Shown here: one piece after another, positions 10,885 to 22,684 of the stretch
Layout: every line of letters starts with the position of its first letter
Position numbering within the stretch: position 1 is the stretch's first letter
Assembly (NCBI GenBank): GCA_015680685.1
Contig: MNCI01035040.1
Location: 634,481-675,442, forward strand
Direction of reading: 5' to 3'
DNA: 40,962 bases
From: Gnetum montanum
Taxonomy: Eukaryota > Streptophyta > Gnetopsida > Gnetales > Gnetaceae
Notes under the pieces: generated by a model
Databases searched by the model: none
Told to the model about the DNA's origin: nothing
The model's input: only the letters and a program-made list of their open reading frames with translations
Made by a program: the position numbers and the translations under genes

Positions 10885-13000
10885 CATGAAAGGTTAGGGA
10901 GAAGTTCCCTCTAAGGGATAGAGATTCCCCCAACATACCATTCACTTTCATGGAGCAAGCCTCCCAACGTTGAATATGTAGGCATAAGTCAAACAATTTC
11001 TTCTGAAACCCTTTTTGAAGCAGGATTTTCTACGAGGCATCCTAGCTTAAAGAGTCATAAGCTTTGAGAATATCAAGTTTCAGAAACATACTAGGGAATC
11101 AAAATTTGGAGACTGAGTATATAACCTCCTAAATAAGAAGTATCTAAAACCCCACCTGATTATCACTAACCAAAGTGCACATGAGTGGCTTTAAATGCTG
11201 AACTTGAATTTTGGAAAATACCCCCATGAGATTACTAGGGACTAGGACCATCCTAGAACAATTAAGCTCTTTACATACCTACCCTCATTGCAGCATCAAA
11301 TTGAGAGCTTGCACAATGTTGGCCCTGAAAACACAAAAAAATTCTCTAAAGAATTTGATTGGCCAGCCATCTAGCCTAGGTGCCTATCCCAAGTGCATGG
11401 TGAAAATGCCCCCTATGACCTCCTCCTTGGTAATTAGTGTTAGTAGACAATTGTTGTCCTCCACATCAAGAACCCTTTAACTAGACATTGAAAGGGGCGT
11501 TGTGGCCCTTCTAGTCCAAATATTTTCAAATTTATTTAATAGCCCTTGGAATATTATTTGCATCAGAAATTAGATTATTACATATCCTGAACACGTGGAT
11601 TTGTTGGGAACTTCTCAAAGCTATTTCAGTGGGAAAAAAGAACTTGGTATTCCTATCTTCCTCCTTGAGCCACCAAATTCTCAATCATGTCAAAGCATGC
11701 GATGGGAACAAAGCAGGCTTGGGGAACTCAAGCACCAAGCAGTAGAAGCCTTTGGTCACTTAAAGTTGACTGTGAGTTGGAAGCTGGTTGCGCTGATCAC
11801 TTTCTTCTACATCCCAAGATTGCAAGTCATGATAGGGTCATGATTGGTACTATGAGCTGACCATGAGGGTACTGTGGTTTGCGGCAAGGAAAATTTTTTT
11901 GGAACTTTTGACGTGGGTTGATCGCAAGTGAGCTACTGGAATTGTCCAATTTCTAGAGAGTTCTTTATCATTGGAGAGGGCATGTAGCTCCTTTTGAATT
12001 CTATCTCTTTGTTTTCAAGGTCCTATTCTTGCTTTTGAAGGGCTTAAAGCTATTGTAAATGTTGTTTGTGTTGGTTCTTGAGATATTTGAACAAATATTT
12101 TTCATGCTTAGGTCTAGTCTTGATAACTCTTATGACATTGTTTAGAGCCACATTAATGAAGTCTTGGGGTTAGTAGAGGAACTGTAGGGCCCCCCTTGTC
12201 ACAAGGACTACATCTTTAAGCCACTACTTCTGAAGCCAAGAGCATTCCAACTTGAAGGGGTTGTTACCCCACAATGTTGGTTGAAGGAGAGGAGAATGGA
12301 TTTGTGGTTAGAGACTTGACAATCTAGACCAGTTAGGAGGAAGCAACCATCGGCTTCAAACTAAGACCTTATCAATCCTAGTAAGGACTCTGCCTAAACC
12401 ATGTTGCCTATTTCACCAAGTGAATCTACATTCCTGAACATCAAGGTCAATAAGCTGAAATTTAACCATCAAGTCAAAGAAGTCATTCACCCTTGGTGGC
12501 TGGGTGTCACTTCCTTCCCTCTTTTACAAATTGTAGAGGCGTTGATTAAAGTCGTGCCCAAGAATTTATTGAGTTTTATCTGGAACAATGAAGGCTGCTC
12601 TATGAATTTTCTAAATCCTATCCTCCACCTTCTGGGCACCATAAAAATGTGTTATCTAGAGGTCCTCTAAGGGAACATAGATAATCTGATACCAATCAGA
12701 ACTATGGATTGTTGTGCCATGTGTCTCATTAGAATAGCAAGGCTATGCTCCTTCCCATGTGAGTTTTCTAGGAGGGTTTGCGAACCATGTCATTGCAAAT
12801 ATTGTTTATTCTCTGCAAATATTTTGGTCTTTGCAGAGGAATTGTGACACAATTCCTCTCTTTGGCTAATTCTTTCTGGGTAAGTCTTTTGTATGAGGTA
12901 CCTTGGCACTTGCAATTCCATGATAGAATCTTCATGATTGATTGGTAGACCTTTTACAATAGAGCTCTTTGATGATCCCTTAAATTTCAAAGTTGATATC
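10885..13000 (-). mobile_element. LINE copy G, antisense partial (ORF1 end, endonuclease, 5' RT)
   Basis: ORF2 begins at ATG 12933-12935, reading MKILSWNCKCQGTSYK. RT N-terminal blocks are readable between about 11500 and 10900. The copy stops before the YADD box and abuts a sense coiled-coil scrap. Because LINEs normally keep their 3' end, a missing 3' half points to later deletion or recombination. It is heavily decayed. Confidence 0.7.
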
Positions 13001-13190
13001 AATGATTAAAAAATCAGGAAAACAAATTTTTCTGCTTCATGAAAAATTTAGAAAATTTAAAAAGTTGGTAAACGTTCAAGGAAGAAATTAGTATGTTTAA
13101 AAGGCAATATTTTAGAGGTTTCATATTGCACATCATATAAATATGCATAATAAACATAGACAACACAATGAAAGACAAACTAAAAAACAT
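13000..13190. other. AT-rich spacer between LINE copies G and H
   Basis: About 190 bp of AT-rich sequence without LINE similarity that I can see. It may be a relic of the original intron or of another repeat. Confidence 0.5.
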
Positions 13191-13639
13191 AAGGATCATC
13201 ACCCGAAGCCATAGTGCTCATCTCACGAGGTAGGGTCCCAAGGTTGGTAGATGAGCGAAAGCCTAACCTCTTCGAGTGGCTGAACCCATGTCTTCGAGTG
13301 AGCGTAATTCTCACCCCCCTAAACAAAGTAACATCTTCAAGCCAATTAGTATAGAATGGCCTATCTTCTAGTTTTGGCTCTCCTCGGAGTTGTTCTAGCA
13401 TTGGGGTCCAACCCACATTGTCCACCAGATGCCACAAGACTGGATTAGACCAGTACTCCTCACATGATGGCTCGTATGTCGGTGTTAACCCCCATGGCCA
13501 CATGTGCTTCTGTCCATGCCTGAAAATCAACAGTTGCCACCTATGCTAGTAATGGGGGAGCAATGTTCTTGAAAACCTAGAAGGTTCTGGTTCACCATAG
13601 TTGCTAGAGGATAGTTGCACTTGGTGAGTCCTTGTCCAG

Positions 13640-13840
13640 TGTAGTCGACAGTGGGATTTGTGTAGCCTACCACACTCTTCGAATAAATGCATCACCATGC
13701 AAAGTGTTCCATTGTTTCCTCCTTTGCCATGCAGAGTGGACACATGGTGTTCACCCATAATGCCCTCCTCCGTAGCACATGCCGCACGGGTATAGCACCA
13801 TGTCTCATCAACTAGAGAAAAAATATTTTAATTTTTTTAG
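13640..13840 (-). pseudogene. LINE H: zf-RVT zinc finger
   Basis: The conceptual reading contains a LMRHGAIPVRHVLRRRAL-like lead, then CPLC and HFAWWC. This is the C-x2-C...H...C pattern shared with copy B at 32260-32530. Confidence 0.65.
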
Positions 13841-14349
13841 GGACCTTGCCCCACCATAATTGCTACCACCCCTTGACAATGGGGTATTTATGCTTTATCA
13901 GTTGCATCAGCTGCGCATTTATCAGCCCTAATGGTAAATTCCTTTGCACGTGTGTAACTCATAAGTGTGAAAAATTTGAATCGTTGTTGGCAACCTCCCA
14001 TTGCTTGTACTTTTGATGTGCAATTTGCACCCATTGGGCTGGGTAATGATCTTGAGCACAAAGCCATCACGACAACCCTTGGAGCCCCATGGCGTGGATA
14101 TCAGCAAAACTCAGTAGCCCTAGATACCCTGCCTACTTTGGTTTGGCCACAATACCCCACACCATCTGATGCATTCTACTATCCCCTTGACCATAAAAAA
14201 TCTCGCACAATGTGGTTGATTTTCTCTGTCACCTCGGTTGAAGGGGAGGTAGCTGATGCAATGAACCTAGCCATAACCTGTAGAACCGATGCAGCCAGCA
14301 CCAACCTCCCCGCCTTGGACAAAAAGCAGTTAGTCCAATGGCCAACTCT

Positions 14350-15560
14350 TTCCTACATTTGTTTGATTAGGGATTCCCACACCCGTGTTTTGTGCTTGTC
14401 ATAGAGAGGTAACCCCAGGTAGGTATCCTCCCTAGATCCAGGCAAAACCCCCAGTAGTTGGACAATTCTCCCCTTTACCGTGTGCTCAACATTAAGCAGA
14501 TGCACTAAGGACTTACATTGATTAACCTCCAGTCCAATCTCATTGGCCATTCGTAGAAGAGACCTATTAATAGCAAGCACTTGGGGCATGACTGCCCTAG
14601 TGAACAAGAACGTGTCATCAGCATAGTATTCAACTAGGCACTGCACACCGCCAGCGGCACNNNNNNNNNNNNNNNNNNNACTATCAACCCTCTAACCTCT
14701 TCCGACTTGCAATAAGTGCTCATGGCATCCATCTCAAGAATGAACAAATAAGGTGATAGGGGGTCCCCTTGTCTTAACCCCCTTCCAAGGGATATGAACC
14801 CCCATAACAGCTCCAACCCCACAACTCCCGCACTCCCCCCCAAAATCTAAAGAGAACGCACCCGACTGCTGTATATGCAAGCACAATTTCACAAAATGTG
14901 GGTGCAATCCCTTATGTAACATGATCTCCTGTAGTGCACTCTAGGATACTGTGTCATACACCTTAGTTATGTCTAATTTCAAACACATGCCTGGAAACCT
15001 TGTTAGTCGAAGCGAGTGCATCACCTATTGTACTAGCAAAATCTGATCCTATAAATATTTGCCTTTAACAAAGCTGGGCTGTTGTTTTCCCACAAGTTGT
15101 TGCATCATGGGCCCCAATTGGGCCACCAACATTTTCAAAAATACTTGGATCAGAGTATTGCACATCCCAATGGGATGAAATTGTGCTGGGCTCAATGGGT
15201 TTGACAACTTTGGGATCAACACCAGTCGTGAGCAGTTAATCTCCCTTCTCACCTGGCCCCATAGCAACATCTTGTTGAATGCATCTAGGATATTTCCCCC
15301 CATCTCCTTGTAAAACATCTAAAAGAATTCCACCAGCCACTCATTAGGGCATGGTGCCCTGCCTTCCTTGATGGAAGCTAGTGGCCCCTCCAACTCCCCG
15401 CTAGTAAAAGGTAGCATCAACTTACGATTGTCCTCCTCCCCTAGCACCTGTAGAATGTCCATGGAGATCGGCTTCATCTCTTGCTACTGCCAAATGTTAG
15501 ACCAGTACCTCAACAGAGCTTGAGCAACCTTTTGCTTCCTCTCAATAGCTTTCCCTCTGT
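14350..15560 (-). pseudogene. LINE H: reverse transcriptase
   Basis: VEYYADDTFLFTRA contains the catalytic YADD (14614-14625). Upstream blocks include [16 protein letters not shown] and the N-terminal NCSRLVLIPKLSNPLSPAQF (15049-15318). The frame is broken by stops, and 19 N lie at 14661-14679. Confidence 0.85.
14661..14679. other. Assembly gap (19 N)
   Basis: A run of N inside the RT of LINE copy H. Confidence 0.99.
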
Positions 15561-15829
15561 CCTAAATAGAAGGTATCATCTTAGCCAAGCGAGTTGACCG
15601 AGTCGCTGCAAAAAAGAAACGTGTATTCTTATCTCCCTCCCTTAGCCATTGAACCTATCCCCTTTGTCTCCAATATGTTTTTTCCTCTTTCTCAAGCATC
15701 TAGAGCTCCTGCAGCACCTCCCTCTTGATATCTTCTTGAACTTGATCCAGTCGTTGGGCTCTCTAGATCTGCTCTAGATGTTGCAGAAGCTCCCCCCTAC
15801 TGTGCTCAAGGAGAATTTGTCCTCAAACC

Positions 15830-16666
15830 TGATCCCATGAATATGCTATTTGAGGAAATGCAACCCCTATTTCAGAAACTCTTTGGGGTTCATACCTAGC
15901 CGGTAGGCTCCCCAAATATCCTCAACTAATGGCCTCAACCATGGCTTCATCAACCATGACTATTCGAATCTGAATGGTCATGGTGCCCTATCTTCTGAAG
16001 GCCCAATCATACAAACAAGGGGTTGATGATTTGATGCAACTCTTTCTTTTCCGATGACAATTGCCCATTTATCCACTAGCACGTTTAGGCCCACCCACAC
16101 ACAATCAATTCTGGTCATGGGCTTGTCTCGCTCGTTTCATTGATTACACCATGTGAATTGACATCTCCTGACCTCCATATCCACTAGGCCGTGTGTTGTC
16201 AGAAAATCCTGAAATTGTTGACCCCTCGAAGGGGTCAACATGTCCCCATACTTTTCCCACGAATCAAGATGCTGGTTGAAATCCCCCACCAAGATCCACT
16301 GTCTTCAATCGGCAATTAGGGGTGCAATTTGCTCTAACTCTTGCAGGCGTTCCTTCCATTGTTGAGCCCCATAGAAGTTGGTAACCCACAAACCTTGCTG
16401 TTGTAGCTGGATATTGACGCTCCACCGGGATTCATCCAGCATCCCAAACAACCACTTGGACAAGATGGCCAGGCCTCCAACCCTCCCCTGACATGGCACA
16501 CCATGGGAGTGCCAACCTTGCCAAGGCAACCGGTGAAATTCTTGCTATTGAACTTTGGTCTCTTGCAGACACGACTTCACAATGCTCCTTGGCCACCATT
16601 TCCAGAAGGGTATGATGCTTGAAGGGGGTTACCTTGTCCCCTACAGTTCCATGAGAGGATTCTCAT
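15830..16666 (-). pseudogene. LINE H: APE-type endonuclease
   Basis: ATG at 16664-16666 opens MRILSWNCRGQGNP. The CLQETKVQ motif follows after a frameshift. The GDFNQHLDSWEK motif lies near 16250-16310, and SNHQPL marks the site of the catalytic SDH (Asp to Asn). Confidence 0.8.
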
Positions 16667-16899
16667 GGCTTAATAAACAAAAACGTTTATACACGTCCTA
16701 AATGGTCCTTTGGACCCCTAGGTCAATATCTTTTTTTTTTTTAACTTTAGGGAGACAGGAAAATCCTTTGTCCTTGTTGAGAAATACCGACCTAGGATCT
16801 CCTCCATAGACAACAAGGGACTCCCTTTGAACAACGATGCCCAACTCCCCAAAGGTGAGAAACTACCCCTTGAACCCTCAACATTCTGTAGATTCCTAG

Positions 16900-18232
16900 C
16901 AGCCCCACCACTAGGTGACCTCTGGGAGGTTGGATCCTCGAGGGCAGAGTCCACCCTCGATGTGGGGCCCCCAACAATACCCATCTCGGCCCCCAGATCA
17001 CCACGAATGGGGAAATTAACCCCTACTTTTGCACAACTACAACTGGGCCCACCCCTTCCCCTGCATTCTCCTTTGTGGCATTCCCGTTCCTGGTAGAGGC
17101 CCTCATGTGACCCCCAACACCACAGAAACCAACAGCCTTGTGGTTGAACTGTTACCTCCTCCAGCCATGAGCACTATCAACAACTTTTGGGCCCACCACA
17201 ACCACACCCCCTTGCCGCGGCATAGTCTGGGGCTGATCCTTAGCGAGATTCTTTCCTCCCTCTTGGTGACTGTTGTCCAACCTCCCTCTGTCTATTTTGG
17301 GCCTTGTGTATGGCATCCCACCCAACATGCCGCAACAACATGCCCCTCCTTACCACAAATACGACAAGAGGCCTATGACAACAGTTGCCCCACTGGTTCA
17401 CCGATCACAACATTCTCATATTCAACTTGAACCCTCTCTTTGAACAAACATCATCCCTAGGATGACCTCTTGAATCAAATCCTTGGGTGCCAGAGACCAC
17501 CACACACCAAATATTGCATATCCCATGCAATCCATCAAACTTGTGGTCTTATCGAAGGATATAAACTCACCAAAGCTCCTTGCCAAAACACAAAGGAAAT
17601 CTAGAGTCCACAGCTCTTAGGGAATCCCGAAAACCCAGACCCAAATTGGTGCATGAGAGAATAGCTCCAAGTACTGATGGGCCCCCGTCCTCCACTTTGT
17701 CAACACCAAACCCCTTACCTCGAAGAACCAGGGCCCCCAACCAAATCCCGGTCCCTATCATCGACTATTGGGAAGATGAACAGCAGCAATTGTCCAGGCA
17801 AACTACGCACACCCATCGAACAAAAATTCCATTGGGCCACCACCCACTTTCTCTCCGCCTCCAACTTAGGTGATGCACCTGTAGAAACGAACCTCCCAAT
17901 CAAACTATGCTCCAATGTTTGGAGCCCCGCCCCTAGGACTGCCTTAATATGCAAACTCGGAGGCCCATCTCCCCTCGTCCTTGTTCCATCTCCTATAGCG
18001 TTCCTTCCCACACCCCCTGGCCCCTCGCCCACAACAGTGCATTAGCCTCCAAAACCATGTGTAGACCACCTAACGCATCCATGGCTGTTCCTTTGGGAAC
18101 GGCACCCCCCCCCTCCCCTCTCTCTCCCCACCACCACCACCCCCNTGCCTCTTCATTGAACCTGTTGTCTCCTGCCTAGCACCCTTTGTCCCCACTCCTT
18201 TGCCCATATCAAACCCCCTCTCCACCCCCACC
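16900..18232 (-). pseudogene. LINE H: ORF1 with intact CCHC knuckle
   Basis: HSLIGRFVSTGASPKLEAER and GVRSLPGQLLLFIFP align with copy F ORF1. Near 17300-17350 the frame reads CRICGKEGHVVAAC, a complete C-x2-C-x4-H-x4-C zinc knuckle. The whole ORF is broken by frameshifts and lies in a C-rich (on +) context. Confidence 0.78.
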
Positions 18233-18234
18233 CC

Positions 18235-20170
18235 CAAAAAAAATTGTTTTTGTTTTGAAAAATGGTCAAGATGTATTAAAATCACAAAATATGTATAAGC
18301 CACACCATAGGAGCCAACAACAATTGCAAAATGTAGGCAGTCCTTGACATCCTCAGGGCCTAGGCCCTGCTACCTTAGACAACCAAAATGATCCACATGT
18401 GGGATATACAATGGATCCCCTCATCCCAAAATCCCTATTTCCAATAACAAATAGGTTCTATCAATACTAGGGCATGGGAGCTAGGCAAACTCACCAACCC
18501 CCAAAACCCTAATCCTTAGAGTCTTTTTAGGAGACTCCTACACTTAGTCTCTGCACTCTGGTAGTGTATGGCTTGGAAGTTTTTGCTACTTTTTTTAAAA
18601 GTCACCCTGAATTAGTGGTAGTTTCATGGTGACTTTTTTCTTGAAGTGGCAAAAAACCACCAACCTTTCAATCATTGGTTGATCTCTTGTTGAGTTTGAC
18701 AGTGATGCATATCTTGAATAGAAGACCTTCTTAATTTTTGGTTCCCTTGCACCTTGAAGCCTCTAGTGATCTCAATGTTCAAAGTTTATCTTTTCACCAC
18801 TTATGGCCCTAGGGGGCATCCCCTATAGGGGCATTCCTTGGAGAGGAGTGGCTCACTAACCCAATGGTAGAAGTTTCATATCCTTGACCCAATGGAGGGC
18901 CCCATGGCCAGCCCACTAGATGGGCAAGTGGAGGCATGGTCCCCTACAGGGCTTGAGGCCGTAACAACCTTTTCCAAAGTCATAACATCTTCTAAGACCT
19001 CAAAACTTTGTTGCAAAGCCTAGAACCTATTGGAAATGGTGGCTTCTATGACCCCCTTGGCAATGACATCTTCTTGCTATTCCTAGTGAATGCCAACAAT
19101 AGGAACCTTATTTATTTTGATTATTGGTACCTTGTGAAGTCCTTGACAACTTAGATCTAGGAACCCTAGGCTGTAGATTCTAGCTTGTATGCTTGAGGTA
19201 TGTGTGGTAGTCCTTGGGAATGTGGTTACCTTTACCATAGAAATTGCACTTTACAGTAGAGGGGCATTGTTTTAGATTTGTAACCTTAGTCCTAGTAAAT
19301 ATAATGTTTTTGTAATCAATTGAAAGTTTTTCAACACCCCGTATTGTTTCCATCTAGATTTCTTCTAGAGTATCAGTGTTTTCAAGAGATCATTAGACAT
19401 AGAAGTGGATGTACGCCATTTGACCTCTTGAGATCATGAATTTATTGGAAGCAATGAACTCCCTAAAGAGACCTACGAGAGTTTTAAGGATAGAGTTAGG
19501 CCATGTCTCCCAAGGGAGGCTAGAAACCTTGATCTAGATAGGGACCCTATCAAAAGTATCAAAGTCTTGATGGGTCCTAGGCTATCAATGGGTTAGGGCT
19601 AGGCCCCTACCACCAAAGAACCCCTTGTAGAACTGAGTCCTTGTTGGTAACAAACTGAAGGACAAACAAAGAAAGGGCACCATATAGAAGGTGTATCTCC
19701 ATCTCTGACATCTTCTAGGAAGAAGAAACCCACCTCTGAATTTTTTTCACTCTTGGATGAGCTCTAGCAGAAATGAACTTGCCTGCTAGGCTTCATTCCA
19801 TATCCCACAATTGCTTTGTAGCAATCTCCTTAGAAGCATTAGAATTATGGACCATGTCCACAAACTTAATAGCCTCAATCCTTAAATTGCAAGGTTGCCA
19901 CTGTGTGCGTTTCTCTCCTGAGGAGGGGATTTGCAACTTGCCCCCATCCCCTTGCTTTGAATAAACCTATGCACTTGCCTTTCTGCTTGCAAGGACAGCC
20001 TCCATGCCCTCTGCCTTCCGTTAGTCTTCAACCCCAAGTTGCTTGACCCCACCACGTTGCCTGCAAGCTCTATCTAGCTCCCCCTCCAGGTTCTATTGGT
20101 CTCTATTTGCCCTCTCATGTTTCTTGAAACTCTTGTTACTCTTCCTCCACAACTCTCCCTCCATAACGAT
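18235..20170 (-). mobile_element. LINE copy I, antisense, ORF1-only derivative
   Basis: The 3' end is a T-rich tract followed by TTTTGAAAAATGGTCAAGAT, the reverse complement of a LINE tail also seen at 20656-20700. ORF1 blocks lie at 19380-19800. Conceptually they read GRGLALTHW, HQDFDTFDRVPIWIKVSSLP and FREFIASNKF. A weak knuckle-like CNFYGKGNH is near 19210-19260. No endonuclease or RT lies between ORF1 and the tail. It is either an internally deleted copy or a non-autonomous derivative. Confidence 0.6.
18597..18637. repeat. Short inverted repeat
   Basis: AAAAGTCACC at 18597-18606 is the reverse complement of GGTGACTTTT at 18628-18637, with a 21-nt loop. It lies within the tail region of LINE copy I. 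Confidence 0.6.
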
Positions 20171-20333
20171 CATCCTATGTTCTAACATTGAATGAGATTA
20201 CCTGTTTAGTTTATTGTATTAAAAATTTGGTTGGAAAACATTTGTTCTTAAAACAAAGTTAAAAGATGTAAGGTTGTTTTTAATAATTAAGATTTCCTTT
20301 TACTCCAATAATCACAATTCAATATGCTTGCAG

Positions 20334-20429
20334 TGGTGATAATTTTACTGATGGACGAGGACCCAGCTTTTCATTTAACTTTGTTACTCAAAACTTCGGC
20401 TCATCACTTGTTGACTTAGTTAGCTTCAG
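20334..20429 (+). CDS. ISA2: ISA2 exon g
   Basis: Acceptor TTGCAG ends at 20333, donor TTCAG|GTATTT. It reads GDNFTDGRGPSFSFNFVTQN then FGSSLVDLVSF. Active isoamylases have HDGFTLxDLV here. The replacement by QNFGSSLVDLV removes the conserved His-Asp, as expected for ISA2. Confidence 0.95.
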
Positions 20430-20568
20430 GTATTTTATAATATTTTTGATATTTCTAGTGCAAACAGCAAAGTTTGTTTCTTTTTTCACATTTTGAAGAA
20501 TGATTGTTGCTACATCATGTTAGTTTCTGGATATTTTGTGGGTATTGATGTTATATTTGTGATTGCAG

Positions 20569-20595
20569 TAACTTCAATGGCTCCACAGAATCAAG
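20569..20595 (+). CDS. ISA2: ISA2 micro-exon h (27 nt)
   Basis: A 27-nt exon between a GATTGCAG acceptor and the AAG|GTAACA donor. It encodes NFNGSTES with split codons at both ends (AG|T upstream and AG|T downstream). Its inclusion keeps the frame, since 27 is divisible by 3 and skipping would not shift it. It falls in the variable loop before SWNCG. Confidence 0.82.
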
Positions 20596-20655
20596 GTAAC
20601 ATTTTTGTATTTTTTTTTGTTCTATATTGTTTAAATTTTAATTGTGTAATTTTTT

Positions 20656-20766
20656 TTGAAGAAAATTCAAGATTGATTAAAAGATAAGAATAATGTGCAA
20701 CAGCATCAGCGTATGCCAGACACTAACAAGGAAGTGAAAAAAACCCGTGTCACAAATATATACTTG
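20656..20766 (-). mobile_element. Short LINE tail insertion with 22-bp target duplication
   Basis: AATTTTAATTGTGTAATTTTTT occurs at 20634-20655 and 20767-20788, flanking a 111-bp insert. The insert begins with T's and TTGAAGAAAATTCAAGATTG. This is the reverse complement of a LINE 3' end plus poly(A), resembling the tail at about 18241. It is a severely 5'-truncated retroposition into the intron between exons h and i. Confidence 0.8.
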
Positions 20767-20886
20767 AATTTTAATTGTGTAATTTTTTGAAGTTCAAAAT
20801 ATACTTGAATTCTCACAAAGCCTGAGCACTGAACAAATACTCTTTATCACAATGTCTTTTAAAAGTTAGTTTGTTCTTCTTGACAG

Positions 20887-20950
20887 TTGGAATTGTGGTG
20901 ATGAGGGTGCTACACAAAACCAATCAGTTTTGGAGACAAGATTGAAGCAG
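20887..20950 (+). CDS. ISA2: ISA2 exon i
   Basis: Acceptor TTGACAG ends at 20886, donor AAGCAG|GTTCAT. It reads SWNCGDEGATQNQSVLETRL then KQ, matching the SWNCGEEG motif and the following R-x-KQ-x-RN helix of isoamylases. It ends in phase 0. Confidence 0.95.
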
Positions 20951-21000
20951 GTTCATTTTCAAAATCTATGATTGAATGTTTTTATTCCATTTTTAGGGTC

Positions 21001-21162
21001 AGGTTAGCTTTACTCTAAGATAGTTGATAATATTTTATCAAGTCAATTCTATGACGTTAATTAAATAATTAAAGCTATTTGAGGTTAGCTTTACTTTAAG
21101 ATTGTTGATAATATTTTATCAAGTCAATTCTATGACGTTAATCAAATAATTAAAGCTATTTG
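21001..21162 (+). repeat. 81-bp tandem duplication in intron
   Basis: Unit 1 (21001-21081) and unit 2 (21082-21162) are identical except for three substitutions. Both start AGGTTAGCTTTACT and end AAAGCTATTTG. The duplication is intronic, about 50 bp after the exon i donor. Confidence 0.93.
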
Positions 21163-21547
21163 AAATTAGATAGGTGATTGATTATTATTTGGGAATAAAT
21201 AATTTGAGTTTTCATTTTTTTGAATGATGCTAAGGTGTTTGTTTCTTAGATCATAAGACTTAGGTTTCAGCCTGGTTACACAACATATGTTATGTTTTTG
21301 CTCAACAATGATCCTCCTAGTGAGGGTTGGAATTTGATGGTTAAATAATCATATATAGCATCTCAAACCATATTATACATTTTATTTTTTTACTGAAAAT
21401 TTATGAAATTAACCTATATGCATGTGAAATACTAGATTTTGTACATTAAATTATATTTATCCATGTTAGAAATTTTGAAATATCAAATTTTCTTCCTAGG
21501 ACCTTGCTTAGCAAGACAAACATTGAGCCTATGGGTGATAACCCTAT

Positions 21548-21625
21548 TTTTTCTTGAATAAGTCAAAAGAGATTATATTAATAAATAAGATTTAAAATAC
21601 AATGAGATTGGTCTTGAGTTCTTAA
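21548..21625 (-). mobile_element. Antisense LINE tail fragment
   Basis: TTTTTTCTTGAATAAGTCAAAAGAGATTATATTAA resembles the reverse-complement tails at 18241 and 20656 (T-run, TTGAAnAAnTCAA, then ATTAAAA-like sequence). It is the degenerate end of an element whose body cannot be followed. Confidence 0.4.
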
Positions 21626-21639
21626 CGTTTAACCAAGAT

Positions 21640-22626
21640 GATGATAACAAGGTAAAATGACATAGATTAGGAGCAATGGGAGAGTGTAGGTGGATGGGAA
21701 TGAGTGGATAGATGAGCATGTCGCAGATGGGATAGGAGAGGAGTGTGCTGGTGGTATTGGAGAAGAGTGTGGTGGGTAGGCCTAGGAGTACGGGGTTTTG
21801 GGTTGCATTCCTAAGGTATGGGCTAAGGAATAGACAGTTGAAGAATAGATTTAGGATGAATTGGTGGGGTTGGAGATGCCAGCTTGACATTGGGTCAAGG
21901 ATCATGCATTGGGGGTATTGAAGAGGTAGTGCGATTTTTTTTGCAGCTTCAACTCAGGGTTCCTAATGATTGTTTTAGGGATGAGGAAGAAACCCTAGCC
22001 TTGAGCTTGTTGGGGAAGTTTGTCTCTTCAAGGGCCACCCTCGCATTGAGCATGTGGTGCATTGGACTATGGCCTCTTGGTGCGTCCCGATGGACGTTTG
22101 TGCTTTGTGCTTTGATGGGGGACCTACTTCTTTTTGTTTTTTAGTCTACCAGTGACATGCATTTCTGAGACTTGGTATTTTGGGGCTAAAGGTTCGGCCC
22201 TCACCCATTGGCAACTGGGAGTCCATAGGGATCCGAGCCTTTAATTGCACCTTGGTTTGGGTTAGGGTTCAAGTGCTCCCTTGGGAGGCTTGGTTTAAGT
22301 GTTTGACTATTTTCAAGTGTCATTAGCTAGTTTCTTTGGTGAGATTATCACATTTGATTGGTTCATTGCATCTCATGCTATGATGGGGTTTGTCCAATTC
22401 TATGTTTAGAGGAATCTAGCCTCTGTGGATTTGGTTAAATTGGTGGTGCTACAAATGGGTACCATGGAACATTTTTTAATGATCAAGTACAGGAATGTGC
22501 TTGTTGATCCCATTTTTGGAGTTGATGGTTCCCAAACTATCAAACTTGATCCGTGCCTCTCTAGATCTTGTTCTGTTGGTTTTGAGTTGTTGGTTTTGAG
22601 TTGGGGGTCGAGTCCTCTAGCATGGC

Positions 22627-22684
<58 letters not shown>

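Larger units (their letters stand above)
13190..18232 (-). mobile_element. LINE copy H, antisense, 5' complete but lacking the 3' module
   Basis: In element order it contains ORF1 (18230 down to about 16900), endonuclease (from 16666), RT with YADD at 14614-14625, zf-RVT (about 13640-13840), and the start of the post-finger domain (13300-13530, TNWLEDVTLF resembling TNWHNN of copy B). Similarity stops near 13300. No coiled coil, J-like module or family tail follows. An assembly gap of 19 N lies at 14661-14679 within the RT, and a single N sits at 18145. Confidence 0.82.
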
